Shown here one piece after another: positions 10,289-21,093 of a DNA stretch of 64,000 nt. Each line of letters opens with the position of its first letter. Position 1 is the stretch's first letter. The notes beneath the pieces are model-generated. The model worked only from the letters and a program-made list of their open reading frames with translations, did no database searches and had not been told where the DNA came from. Made by a program: the position numbers and the translations under genes. The DNA comes from Cylindrotheca closterium (Eukaryota; Bacillariophyta; Bacillariophyceae; Bacillariales; Bacillariaceae): contig CAKOGP040001758.1 of assembly GCA_933822405.4 (NCBI GenBank), positions 929,134-993,133 of the forward strand, written 5' to 3'.

Positions 10289-11275
10289 ATGTTCTCAAAG
10301 CTAGTTGGAAGGACAGCACTCTCTGCTGGAGTGGCATCATTGGCAGCTGTTGCAGCATCGTCGTCGTCGCCACTTGCGTCATTGTCATCTACTACTACCC
10401 AATGCGAGGACGCAAATACTCCTACTACTACTACTACTACTTCTACTTCTACTACTACTCCGGTTGGACCTCCCAGCATTACTCAAAAACGAATTTTCAA
10501 ATCCCTCCGCAAAGAGACCACTCTTCGACACGCCGTGGACAAGGAAGAGAAACCCTCCGAAGCCCAGTCCTTGTATCCCATTCGACGCTCCAACACGCGC
10601 CGTGAATTGTCCAAACTCCGGTCCCAAGAAAAAGAAATCTTACGGAGATGGGAACTCGACGAAGACGGATGGCGAGAATTGCCGGCCCGTGCTTGGCCAG
10701 CCTATCAACCCAAACCGGAAGAGTTGGAGGGTATTGAATCTCAATTCAATGATTTGGGATGTGAAGATCAAGATGGAAGCAATACCTTTTGTCAAGATTT
10801 GCTCTTTCACATTTCCACCACATTAGTCTTTTACAATGTGAATGCGGAAAAAGGATTTGCTCAATATGAAAAATTGGCCAACGAAGGACATGTCGACTCC
10901 ATGGTCGCTTGTGGTATCATGTTGGTGGAAGGCTTTGGAATCAAACCAGATCCTTCCAAAGGAATTGAATGGTTGCGCAAGGCCATTTTGAAAGGTTCGA
11001 CACAAGGGTGTTACGAATTGGGAACTTGTTTGTACACGGGTATTGATGAAGTCTTGGAGGAAGATCCTGAGGGTGCCTTTGCCTTGTTTGAAAAGGCGGC
11101 TTTGAAGGATCATACCGGTGCACTTTACATGGTGGCTGATTGTTTGATTGAAGGAGAAGGAACCGAGAAGAGTGTGGGCAAAGCAGTACCTCTATTCTAC
11201 AAGGCAGCGGAGCGTGGGCATCGATACTCACGACAAAGGATCCGGGAACTCTTGGCGCGAAAGGAGTATCAATGA
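10289..11275 (+). CDS. Sel1-like repeat protein
   Basis: The protein has about 328 residues. The chosen ATG gives MFSKLVGRTALSAGVASLAA, an amphipathic, acid-free N-terminus that fits a mitochondrial presequence; no better ATG lies upstream. A Thr-rich low-complexity stretch encoded by ACT repeats follows (10423-10460). The C-terminal half has at least three Sel1-type helical repeats (A..G...A...LG..Y..G pattern), for example GHVDSMVACGIMLVEGFG, STQGCYELGTCLYTG and HTGALYMVADCLIEGEG. Sel1 repeats are protein-interaction solenoids used in assembly and quality control. The partner is unknown. Confidence 0.82.
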   Translation: MFSKLVGRTALSAGVASLAAVAASSSSPLASLSSTTTQCEDANTPTTTTTTSTSTTTPVGPPSITQKRIFKSLRKETTLRHAVDKEEKPSEAQSLYPIRRSNTRRELSKLRSQEKEILRRWELDEDGWRELPARAWPAYQPKPEELEGIESQFNDLGCEDQDGSNTFCQDLLFHISTTLVFYNVNAEKGFAQYEKLANEGHVDSMVACGIMLVEGFGIKPDPSKGIEWLRKAILKGSTQGCYELGTCLYTGIDEVLEEDPEGAFALFEKAALKDHTGALYMVADCLIEGEGTEKSVGKAVPLFYKAAERGHRYSRQRIRELLARKEYQ

Positions 11276-11734
11276 GGGAGGGAGGATTGAAAAAGGCGGA
11301 GTGACAGGAAACCAACCAACTGTAATTTTAACAAATAGAAAGTGAGACAAACAATGTCATGTGGCTGCCAGTATAGTGTCAGAATGATTGTGATACGCTA
11401 TTCTACCATTTGCTCCGTTGTACATACAATACATGTACCGGTACAGCATAAGATGAGTGCCACAACTGGTACAGGTACCTTGTACCTTGTACAATAAGTG
11501 TTTCTGTTCACTTTTCCTTCAACTGTCAAATGGAGCAGGGAGAAAAGGAAGAAGCTTTCAATTCCACGTAAAAATTGCTACCAGTCTCACGTAGAGAGTC
11601 ATTCCATGGTACTGGAAAAGGCTTTAACGTCAGTTGCACCACAACAAAAACCATTGGAAGCAAATCGGTCATCCAACAACTATCCGATTCCCATTGGTTG
11701 CAATCACTGAGTCTTTCCTCAAAATCATAACACC
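11276..11734. other. Intergenic, promoter of PDI/ERV gene
   Basis: It contains the recurring TACCGGTA (11436), a GGTACAGGTACCTTGTACC cluster of GTAC palindromes (11469-11487) and one ACGTCA half-site near 11628. No gene is seen. Confidence 0.45.
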
Positions 11735-13476
11735 ATGAGCAACAATATCAGTGGTGGAGGCCGTGGCCGCAATATGATGTCCTCAGTGGACTTTTACCGC
11801 CGAGTCCCCAAGGATTTGACCGAGGTACGAAGCTCTCGCAATAAAAGTGTTGCCAATGATGCCGTCTGTACGCCGATTTCTGTAGAAATTGTACCAGAGG
11901 ACGAGTTTTCCCTGTCGCACCTTTCTCACTAAATGTGACAACATGATGAACCTTTTTCTGACCATATCTTTCCCTTCTTCTTCTTTTGAATCCTTGAATC
12001 GCTCACTCATTGACTATGCTTCACCACCATTGCATTGCTTTTACTGTCACATTACCATTGCAACATCAAAAAACAACAACCATACAAACTAACATCAAAC
12101 GTGAATGAAAATGTTCATTTGTTCAGGCCACAACTCTCGGAGCCGCCATGTCTCTCTGCGCCATTGCCATTATGGCCATTTTGTTTTTGAGTGAAACTGC
12201 CGCCTTTGCTCGGACACGAATCGTTACTTCCATCAGTCTGGATGAGAATACAGCCCCACAGATACGACTGAACTTTAATATAACCATGATGGATTTGCAC
12301 TGCGATTATGTGAGCGTGGATGTCTGGGACGCGCTGGGGACCAACCGCCAAAACGTGACGAAAAATGTGGAGAAGTGGCAAATTACCGAATCGGGAGAGC
12401 GACAATACAGTGGGCGTAATCGTGAACAACGAGAAGTGACACATGAGGAACATGATCGTACCTTGGAGGAAATGCACGCCGAAGATGGAGTGCACGCTCT
12501 GGAACTTACCGAACAAAATTTCAACCAGTTTCTGGCTGAAAATGAAATGGCATTTGTGGATCTCTTCGCTCCATGGTGTGTATGGTGCCAAAGATTGGCG
12601 CCAACTTGGGAAAAGTTTGCACAAGAAGTGAAGAAGTTGAAGATGCCAGTCGGTGTCGGAAAGGTGGATTGTATGGCACAAGCTAATTTATGTCGGGCCC
12701 AAAAGGTCATGGCCTTTCCGACCATTCGTTGGTACCACCTTGGAAAACCCATTAGTCCCGAGTACAAAATGGACCGAACAGTGCAGGCTTTGGTCGGATT
12801 TTCGAAGCGAAAACTGGAAATGGACGAAAAGTACAAGGAATGGGAAGACAAGGCGGTCGACACATCGGACGAGGAAAAGAATGAAAAGCGAAAACTCTTT
12901 CAAGCTCACCGTCCCGAGCATCCTGGTTGTCAAGTCAGTGGATTCCTCATGGTGAACAGAGTTCCCGGTAACTTTCACATTGAGGCCAAATCCAAGAACC
13001 ACAACTTGAACTCGGCCATGACCAACTTGACGCACATTGTCAACCACTTGAGTTTCGGAGATCCCATGGATCGACAATCGCGCCGCACCAAGAGAATATT
13101 GAAACAAGTTCCAGAAGAGCATCGTCAATTTTCTCCCATGGATGGATCACCCTATTATACCAAGGACTTTCATCAGGCCCACCACCATTACATCAAGGTG
13201 GTTTCGACACACTTGAACATGGGAAATTCCAAATCCAATCAGCTCATTACTTATCAATTCTTGGAGCAATCGCAAATTGTCTATTACGAAACGAACAATG
13301 TCCCAGAAGCCCGATTTTCCTACGATCTGAGTCCCATGAGTGTAGTGGTCGAAAAGGAGGGACGCAAGTGGTACGACTACTTGACCAGTTTATGCGCTAT
13401 CATTGGAGGAACCTTTACGACTTTGGGATTGATCGATGCTGTCCTGTACAAGGTTCTCAAACCAAAAAAGTTATAG
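11735..13476 (+). CDS. PDI-C/ERV46-type fusion: thioredoxin domain inserted in an ERGIC protein
   Basis: Exons 11735..11824 and 12127..13476 join over a 302 nt intron (GTACGA...GTTCAG) in phase 0 and give 479 residues. The first exon encodes the conserved SVDFYRRVPKDLTE cytosolic segment. The second begins with a transmembrane helix (LCAIAIMAILFL), the ERGIC N-domain (LHCDYVSVDVWDALGTN), a thioredoxin domain with the active site APWCVWCQRLAP, the COPII-coated ERV domain (HPGCQVSGFLMVNRVPGNFHI) and a C-terminal helix before a PKKL end. The same order is known in plant PDIL5-4-like proteins. The protein likely cycles between ER and Golgi and catalyses disulphide chemistry on cargo. The CVWC redox pair is intact. 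The intron is the longest found here. Confidence 0.9.
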
Positions 13477-13951
13477 AAAATCTCTTTTTTTCTTTCTTTT
13501 GCAAAACTACAATATATATATTTTTTAATAGTCCTTTGTACTTGCTTCAATGCATGATATCAAAATACAGTACATGTTTGAAATCTCAGAAATTTGTCGA
13601 GGTTGACCAATGGGATTGGAATTTCGATTTTTTTCGTCTCCCACCGCCAGCCAGCCGCGACCTTTTTTCCATCTTCCAAAGCAAGAACAAAGGAATAGAT
13701 ATAATATATATATTGACCACGTACTGTAGGTTCCGCAGAGGAGGAGGATAAGGACGACAGAACCAGTTCGAATCCCTTCATAGCTGGCTTCTTGTTTGTT
13801 CACAACAGCCTCTAGCGGAAAACTACACAAGAAGGATCAATTGCAAGGTTATCTGCAAAAAGCTGGCTCTCATCTTGACTGGCATAAAACCAAAAAGTTA
13901 TTAATCATTCGAAACCAGTGACGAACAAATCAAAGCACAATCTACATACAA
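13477..13951. other. Intergenic, no gene seen
   Basis: This is the 3' flank of the PDI fusion gene and the promoter of the RCC1-BTB gene. It contains TA-rich runs (13511-13520, 13700-13712). Short open frames here lack coding character. Confidence 0.45.
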
Positions 13952-16009
13952 ATGTCCGGTGAATATTATTCCGATGGCGGAACTGGAACGGCTGAAACCG
14001 AGTCCAGCTCGCCAGGTTGCTCCTTGAGCGAACGACTTCGACCCAAGATTCGAAAGGCTCCGGATTTGGAAGGACTGGCGGTGTTTACCTGGGGACGAGG
14101 AGAGGATGGACAATTGGGGTTGGGTGATACTAGTGATCAAGATGAACCAACCTATGTGGACGCCTTGAGAGGAGTGGGCGTCCGGCAGATTGCTTGCGGG
14201 AGTGGACATACTGTAGTATTGTCTACGGAAGGAGAAGTGTTTACATGGGGTGAGTTGGTTGAAAGCAGTGGAATGGGCCAAATAATCGTCTCAGAAAAAT
14301 TGGAAACTTCACTGTTTGCAACATGCAACTAATTTCTAATAAACTCCATTGCCTTTGCTCTTATTTCAGGACGAGGTGACGATGGACGACTCGGACATGG
14401 AGATAATGGTTGGAAATATGTGCCTCGCATCACGCAGAGCCTTGCAGGACAGGTAGTGACACAGGTGACTTGTGGCAGTTATCATACGGCAGCTGTTTCA
14501 GGAAATGGAGACTTGTTTACTTGGGGAGGTGGCATGTATGGAAAGTTGGGTCATGGAAATGAAATGGGGCATTCGACACCCAAACGAGTGGAAGCGCTGG
14601 CCGGTCTCCCAGTTTCACAGATTGCGTGTGGGTCCCGACACACTGTAGCTGTTGTTTCCAATGGCGCACTGTACTCATGGGGAGATAAAGAGGTGAGAAT
14701 GATCCGTTTTGCATGTAGAAGTGAACCTTGCGTTGCTAACTTTACTCTTCCTGTTCTTTAAAAACGATAGAATGGAGTTGCTGGACATGGAGACACCGAA
14801 GGACATCAGTACACACCCAAATTGGTCGAACGTTTGGCTGGAAAGACAATCGTTCAGCTCTCAGCTTGCGGCTTCCATACTTGCTGTTTGGACAACTCAT
14901 CCGAAGTGTACTCTTGGGGTGAGGGCAAATTTGGAAGACTTGGTCATGGTACCGAACGTAACTGCCATACGCCTCGACTGATTGAAGCACTTTTGGGCAA
15001 GAGTCCAAGGCAAGTGTCCTGCGGAGGATTTCACACTGCCGTTTGCACTGAAGATGGAGCTCTATATACATTTGGTGGTGGAGAGTAAGTTGTCTTTTAT
15101 CCTGCAGGAGAAAGTAAATTACTCCTAGGCTCGCTCTCACACTCATCCTTTTTTCGTTTCAGACATGGACAATTGGGTCACAACGATCGTGTCAACAAGT
15201 TAACACCCACTCTAGTGGAAGCCCTCAGTGACAAGTTTGTGTCCCAAATCACATGCGGCTGGTCTCACAGCGTCGCATTGACCTCACAGGGAAGAGTCTA
15301 CTGTTGGGGCAACGGTGATCATGGTAAATTAGGACATGGGTCGGGCCGAAAAGTCTCTGTCCCTAATTTGGTGGACAAGTTGAAGGATTATCGAGTGGTT
15401 CGTGTGGCATCGTACAATGAACATACGTCAGCATTGGTAGAACCCTTTGATCACACCAATGGCTTGGGTGGCGGGGTCAATGCAGTTCCAGTCACAACTA
15501 CGTATTCGTCTCAGATGAGAGCCTTGGTGGACGATGAAGAGTATTCCGATATCACTTTTTTGGTGGAAGGCCAAACAGTCCACGCGCACCGTGCCATTTT
15601 GGCGCAACGCTGTGACCATTTTGCAGCCATGTTTCGCAGTGGCATGAAGGAAGCATGCGAAAGACTTGTTCCTATTCCAGATATTTCCCGACGAGCATTT
15701 TTGATGTTGTTGGAGTACCTTTACACAGATGCAGTCAAGGTGGACGTGGAACATGCGATCGAGCTGTATATTGCCTCGGATATGTATCAGCTGGACAGGC
15801 TTCGCGACATGTGTTGCACTGTGGTCAAGCGCAACTTGAATGCAGAGAATGCTGGACCGCTTTTGCAAAGTGCCAGCGAGAATCATTGTCAAATCCTTCG
15901 TGACGTTTGCATGTCCTATGTAGTGGAGAACTTTGATATCGTGAGCAAGACAGATGGCATTAAGCAAGTTAGCCATTCTTTGCTCTTGGAAATTCTTTCA
16001 CAAAGATAA
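13952..16009 (+). CDS. RCC1-repeat BTB-domain protein (RCBTB-like)
   Basis: Four exons, 13952..14249, 14370..14692, 14771..15084 and 15163..16009, join at GT-AG introns of 120, 77 and 78 nt and give 593 residues. The N-terminal two thirds form about seven RCC1 beta-propeller blades, with recurring WGRG..GQLGLGD, CGSGHTVVL and similar motifs. The C-terminal part is a BTB/POZ domain (DDEEYSDITFLVEGQTVHAHR) followed by a BACK-like helical region. This architecture matches RCBTB1/2 proteins, which act as Cullin-3 substrate adaptors or chromatin-associated factors, so a ubiquitin-ligase adaptor role is a reasonable inference. The introns sit at nearly equivalent places in the blades. Confidence 0.9.
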
Positions 16010-16135
16010 CGAAAACACCTTCCTACAGCATGTATAGTCAATAGTAATAATAGTACACGTCAGTTTGTTAATAGATTGATCCGACTTTCACATTTTAACC
16101 TCAATTTGATAATGAAAGTGCTGGCCAGATAAAGC

Positions 16136-17458
16136 TCATCTTCGCGACAAGTTGCTCTTGGCCTTGAGCTCCGATCGCAGTCTTTGCAGCTTCTCAATGT
16201 ACTCGTTGGAAACCTTGGTCACATTCAAAGCCTTCTCCAGTGCTCGCTTGACAGCCTTTGTCGCTCCCTTCCAATCATTCAACTTTTCATACATCAATAG
16301 CTGTTTTCCAAGAGTTTCATAGCACTCGGCATTGAATGTTTCATAGTGCAAGAGTTGAGCATTCAACATATCAGTATAAGAAAACAGTGCTTGGTTGTAA
16401 GACTTGCATTTGGAAAGTGAATATCCCAAATTGTCCAACGAGGCAATGACCTTGGGGTGTTTCCCCCCTAGAATTCCGGCTTGAAGATCCAGAGCTTCCG
16501 TGAACCGAGCAATAGCCAGTTCAAAATTCTTGTGCTGCAATTCGATACTGCCAAGATTGCAAATGATATCGGCAATTTCCATCAAGCAACTATCCTTGCC
16601 ATTCCCACTAGTACACGCCAATACATGTTGATACATTTCCAAGGCATCTTCCAGAGTCGCTTGCGCCGCAAAGACTTCCTCCTGTTCAAAGTAGAGACCC
16701 GCCAATCGACGCAACAGTTGCGCCAAAATCTGATAGTTAGCCCAACAGTTTTCCATCATGGCCTTGTTTCGGGCCATTCGAATGGCATATCGTAGCTGTT
16801 GAAATGTTTCTCGTGATTGGTCCGAGCGAGGTCTTGCGTTGTTCTCTTGATAGCTTGGCTCTTGCACATGGCCACCGCTAGTAGTTGTTGGATTCAAGTT
16901 TTGGCGACAAGCATCATCGCTGCCATTATACTTTTGTTCTTCCCCACTATTGACATATTGATTGGACGAGAGACAGACCGAATGATCTCCTGCATCCCAG
17001 CTCTGCGCCCTTCGATGAGACTTTTGGGTAGGCAATTGCCATTGAAAGTGTTGTGATGGACCCGATAATTCAGGCGAAAAGGAATGACGCGTTAGCAAGA
17101 CACGACATGTAGACATGTGCGAGTCCTCCTTCTTCTCTTCCTCCTCGTTCACATCAAACCGCCAAATAGAAGGCTTTGATTTTCGAGTAGAATCCCTCTT
17201 TCTTCGTTCCTTTGATCGAGAAGACCTAAGAGATAATGGTCGAGGCGGAATGGGAGATCTTGCTTGGTTGGTTGCTCCAGTTGATCTTTCTTGGAGCACC
17301 TTGCGATCCTTCTTTCGTGGCATCGTTCGTCCAGGATTGGCAGTGGCAACCGAGTCTGGCGATTTCGGCGGAAAAGGCGAGGATCGTTTCTGGTGGTAGC
17401 TACTATTTTCATTCGCATGGACGACATTGGAATGGCCAAAGTTCATCAATACAGACAT
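16136..17458 (-). CDS. Tetratricopeptide repeat protein
   Basis: This intronless gene encodes 440 residues. The first 200 are basic, Ser/Arg-rich and probably disordered. Residues of about 220-420 form TPR helices of the kinesin-light-chain style, for example NLGSIELQHKNFELAIARF, then TEALDLQAGILGGKHPKV and SLDNLGYSLSKCKSYNQAL. The last residues are basic. TPR arrays bind protein partners; no catalytic motif is seen and the partner is unknown. The stop lies 127 bp from the stop of the converging RCC1-BTB gene. Confidence 0.8.
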   Translation of the reverse strand: MSVLMNFGHSNVVHANENSSYHQKRSSPFPPKSPDSVATANPGRTMPRKKDRKVLQERSTGATNQARSPIPPRPLSLRSSRSKERRKRDSTRKSKPSIWRFDVNEEEEKKEDSHMSTCRVLLTRHSFSPELSGPSQHFQWQLPTQKSHRRAQSWDAGDHSVCLSSNQYVNSGEEQKYNGSDDACRQNLNPTTTSGGHVQEPSYQENNARPRSDQSRETFQQLRYAIRMARNKAMMENCWANYQILAQLLRRLAGLYFEQEEVFAAQATLEDALEMYQHVLACTSGNGKDSCLMEIADIICNLGSIELQHKNFELAIARFTEALDLQAGILGGKHPKVIASLDNLGYSLSKCKSYNQALFSYTDMLNAQLLHYETFNAECYETLGKQLLMYEKLNDWKGATKAVKRALEKALNVTKVSNEYIEKLQRLRSELKAKSNLSRR

Positions 17459-18053
17459 GGCTCACAATTTCTGCTGTTGTTGCGATGTGGTAGGTCCTTT
17501 TTTTAATGTATGGAATCCCAACAATGTTGTGTTCCTCAACGAGAACAGGGCGGCTGTACTGTGTACTGTGCATCAATCGGAATTGCAGGGTGGAGAAGAT
17601 TGATTCATTCGTCCTGCCTTGCCGTCTCCGATCGTTGCTACTCACAATTCCATACACAAGCGCACAGTTTGAATCTTCCCCCTCCTTTCCTACCTACTTT
17701 CTTGCGGGACCGCACACGTACATGTATTAATAGTCCGTTGGATGAATGTTGGTGGGAAGCGTTCCGTGTGTGTGTGTTGGTTTTCGAGTTTTGGTGGAAA
17801 CGTTGACAATAATGCAGTGATGACGTCATGAGGCGCTAAAGTAGGCTCTAACGGTTGAAAAGAAAAAGGAGCACACACCTCTTCGGCTCCTTCTTTCTGT
17901 CAGTCTTGTTTATTCGAACATTCTTCTTCTGACATCTGGCACTTGATCGACACGGCCAACAAAGAGGGGATAGAGTTGCACACGTACGGTATTAATAGTT
18001 CCAAACGAATCCTCTGCACTTCAGCACCAACATCACACTGCCTTACTATCACA
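17459..18053. other. Divergent promoter with a CRE palindrome
   Basis: This is the shared upstream region of the TPR and PqiA-like genes. It contains a GT-rich run (17767-17780) and a full TGACGTCA palindrome (17821-17828, listed separately). No gene is seen. Confidence 0.5.
17821..17828. promoter_or_regulatory. CRE-type palindrome TGACGTCA
   Basis: This is a complete 8 bp bZIP/CREB-type palindrome within GATGACGTCATG, 226 bp before the ATG of the PqiA-like gene and 363 bp from the start of the TPR gene. In Phaeodactylum, TGACGT/ACGTCA elements mediate CO2/cAMP control through a bZIP factor; use here is inferred. Confidence 0.4.
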
Positions 18054-20568
18054 ATGGGAGGTGAAAATAGTAATAGTAATAGTAATAGTAATGCCACTGC
18101 TGATCCAACGGCGGAAGCATCATCGAACACAACAACAACAACAGCAACAAGAACAACAACAAGAACAACAACAACACAGCCAACAAATTCCGACAAAACC
18201 GAGCCAGCAGTCATCTCGGAAGGCAACGGTGAAAGGGAAGTGGTTGCTACCATGGTATCTTCTACTACTACTTCGAAACCGCCCGAACCTGTCTTTGAAG
18301 AGCTGGAAGATCCTGAAATGATGGACGCGGAAATCGAACAGGAGATTCTGAATGAGGTTGAATTCGTGGACCAAAATGACAACTTTGATGACGAATTTGA
18401 CGCGCAAGAACGACCGCAATCATCAAATAATCCATTGTCGTATTCACTGGCCACGTCGCCCAACACTCCCCTGTGGGCCAAGATATTCTTGCCCATTTTG
18501 TGTTTGTCCTGTCATGCTATTTTCTATTATGGTCAGACGGCGGCCATGTGGAAGTTACGAACCTTTGCGGAGATTGATGCCTGGGCAAATGCCACAGATG
18601 TACGTATGATGATGATGACGATGATGACGATGATGACGATGATGATACTGTATAATGAAATTGAGGGAATGAAATCTTTTGGAAAGCTTGGTGATGGTGA
18701 TGCAACTGGAACGTGCCTCCTTACTTTTCTTATCTACAGTAGTGTTACTCACATTTGCATACTCCTTTTATCATGTTACAGTTCACCTCCCGCAAAGCTT
18801 TTGACACGGTGGGGTTGCCACACGAAATGAACTTTAAAATTAGCGAAGACAAGGACGTCGAAACCTTTACCTACTATTATGCGATCGATCACTTGTGGGT
18901 GGCCAAGGGATTGCCTGGAAAGACTTTGCCACGGGCGGCTGCTATTTTGTTGGTGATATTTTCGGGATTTTGGCCCCACATCAAGTTGCTCTTGTTGAAT
19001 GTGACATGGTTTTGTGGCAAGTATCCCACCCGGACCAAGCATTTGCAATGGCTAAGCACGTTGGGAAAATGGTCCCTGGCGGATGTCTTGGTAGTTTGTG
19101 TCATGGTGGGCGTCTTGCATTTGGATTGGATTGTTGTTCCACAAGATATCAAAGAGGGCGTCATTACGGACTTGCCTCAGATTATTGAAGTGACCAAGAG
19201 TCTTTATGATCATCGACAACTTTGTGACAAGTTACTCAAACTACAATGTGGACATGAAAAGAACCTCATCAAGAAAACCAAATGTCATGGTATGTATAGT
19301 ACAGTAGAGTACAGTACAGTACAATACAGTACAGTACAATGCAGTACAACACAGCACTCCTACGATGAAAGCGAAAATGAATGGTCCCGATGCTCCTTCT
19401 CACACATGTCATTCTTCAATACCTGTTGTCTCTATTCATAGCTTGTTGGACGTTGGTGGATGAAGCTTACTCTCGCCCTGAATGGGCTCGAACTACCGGA
19501 GCAACAATCTTGAAGGGAGTGAAAGTGAATGGTGGTGGAATTGCGACATTGCGAGTGGTGGGAATGAAGGGAATCTATGCCTTTAGTGCCGCAGTCATTC
19601 TATCGATTTTGCTATCCTTTGTCATCGATGTCTTTGATCACAAGGCCAAATCACAAGGCTTGAAGGATCCGCTATTGCTTGTTGCAGAGGGTCACCGTAG
19701 AGGGCAACGAGAACGCCATGACTTGGCGTTGTCCGAAGAAGATGCCTTGGATGAACCACTTCTCAATAACTCGACGGAACCAGAGCCATTGGAAGTTGAT
19801 CTTGGAGACTTTGAAGCGTACCGACCACCTCGGAATATCCAAGATGCGGTATTTGCCTTGGTATTTTTCCTTCTCACTAGTTTGACTTCCATTCTTATTT
19901 TCTACGGCGTGGATGTCGATACCATGGAGCGACAAGTCAAGGGTGCTGGCCCCATGATGTTACATGATATTTTGGGTGTTGATTGGAATACAAACTACTC
20001 ATTGAAATCACTCATGTGGACCACTGGTGCGGCAGGTTCTTGGGACTATCTGCTAATGGGTACCTTTGCTTTGTTCATTGTATTGGGACCGACGGTTCGC
20101 GCTGGACTGTTGGAAACCGTCACCCTTTTCTATCAATGTCACCGCCCAGTGTCCGTTCTTTCCACTCTCATCAAGTTTGTTGGTCCCTTTTGCGCTTGGG
20201 AAGTCTTTGCGATTGCTATCGTCATGACCCAATTGCTCATGCCAATGATCACCAACACGATCATTGACAACCCAGCTTGTGCGAGCATTTCCGACGACGG
20301 ATCCTGTCTCCAAGTGGAATTCAATATTTTGCCATACCCCTTCAGTGCCATTGTTGCTGGTTGGATCCTGCTCTGTAGCATGTCCAATATGGTGATAAAC
20401 CGTGCTGCAAATGCCGAAGATGCCACCGCTTGGATGCGCTTGACATCGGCAATGGAAACACAAGAGTCGCCTGGTGATTACCATCTAGTCCAAGATACTG
20501 AAGGAGATGGAAATGAACCCATGCAGGAAGGGCAAGTGGAACAAGTTGCTCGCATTGTTCAGGTCTAA
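18054..20568 (+). CDS. PqiA-like multispan membrane protein
   Basis: Exons 18054..18599, 18782..19289 and 19442..20568 give 726 residues. Intron borders are GTACGT...TTACAG and GTATGT...TCATAG. The N-terminus is low complexity: Asn-Ser and Thr repeats, then an acidic region. Membrane segments follow in two blocks. The first (LPRAAAILLVIFSGFWPHIK, then LSTLGKWSLADVLVVC) closely resembles the core of bacterial paraquat-inducible protein A. The second (PTVRAGLLETVTLFYQC with flanking helices) resembles a degenerate copy. In bacteria PqiA works with MCE proteins in lipid transport between membranes, so an organelle-membrane lipid role is a guess. Intron 1 is rich in GATGAC repeats and intron 2 holds a GTACA pentamer array. 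An upstream in-frame ATG does not exist; the chosen ATG gives MGGENSNSN. Confidence 0.75.
19299..19349 (+). repeat. GTACA/GTACAG pentamer array inside an intron
   Basis: Near-perfect tandem copies of AGTAC/GTACA fill a third of intron 2 of the PqiA-like gene, starting ten bases after the GTATGT donor. The motif equals the CAGTAC/TACTGTA words scattered in intergenic DNA of this window. Confidence 0.7.
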
Positions 20569-21093
20569 TTGAACCTCTTTCAAGACCTCGCAACTGTTAA
20601 TTTGCGAGTTCCATTTTTTAAACTTATTCCATATATTAGATAAACGAGAAGCTACAATTATTCGAGTCTTTTGTGGATAGGTAGATTGAGTCAATAGAGC
20701 CCCGTGTATCAAACTTGCAAGTCGTCATCTCTGCAGTCTTGCGTCTATCTCTGGGAGTCGAATGTCATGTGGACCGTATCCTACCGGTAGTACCTGGCCT
20801 ATGCTAGTTCTATTGGCAGGTTTCAATAGCATCCTCGTCATCGTATTTTCGATCTCTGATTCATTCGTATATTTTTATGGTGTCCAAAGCAGTGCGAGAT
20901 GGCATTTTTCCGTGGTGGTCGCGTTCAGGGTACGTTTTCTACTACATATTTCCATTCGAAAGAAACAGAACGCTGCAGAAATTCGAAGAAAACTAAAAGA
21001 AATACGTAGTCAATCGTGAACCTATCCAAAACACCCTTTCGTCTTGGCTCACAATTTCTGATTTCGACCTGAAAACAACAAACACAAGAAACC
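20569..21093. other. Intergenic, promoter of HSP20 gene
   Basis: It contains TACCGGTA (20782). An 85-codon frame at 20762-21019 is present but has no support. Short AT-rich runs lie near 20610-20660. Confidence 0.4.

Noticed and set aside
12306..12863. 185-codon minus-strand frame in the PDI fusion gene
   Set aside because: It is antisense to a conserved thioredoxin/ERV region and reads as Ser/Cys-rich shadow.
13755..13790. GTTCGAATCCC, resembling a tRNA T-loop
   Set aside because: No matching acceptor, D-arm or anticodon arm can be folded around it.
18605..18650. GATGAC/ATG repeats as a possible coding acidic tract
   Set aside because: They lie between a GTACGT donor and a TTACAG acceptor, and phase joins cleanly without them, so they are intronic.
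20762..21019. 85-codon plus-strand frame with one hydrophobic stretch
   Set aside because: It lies in the HSP20 promoter, has no recognised motif and odd composition; I found no support beyond the open frame.
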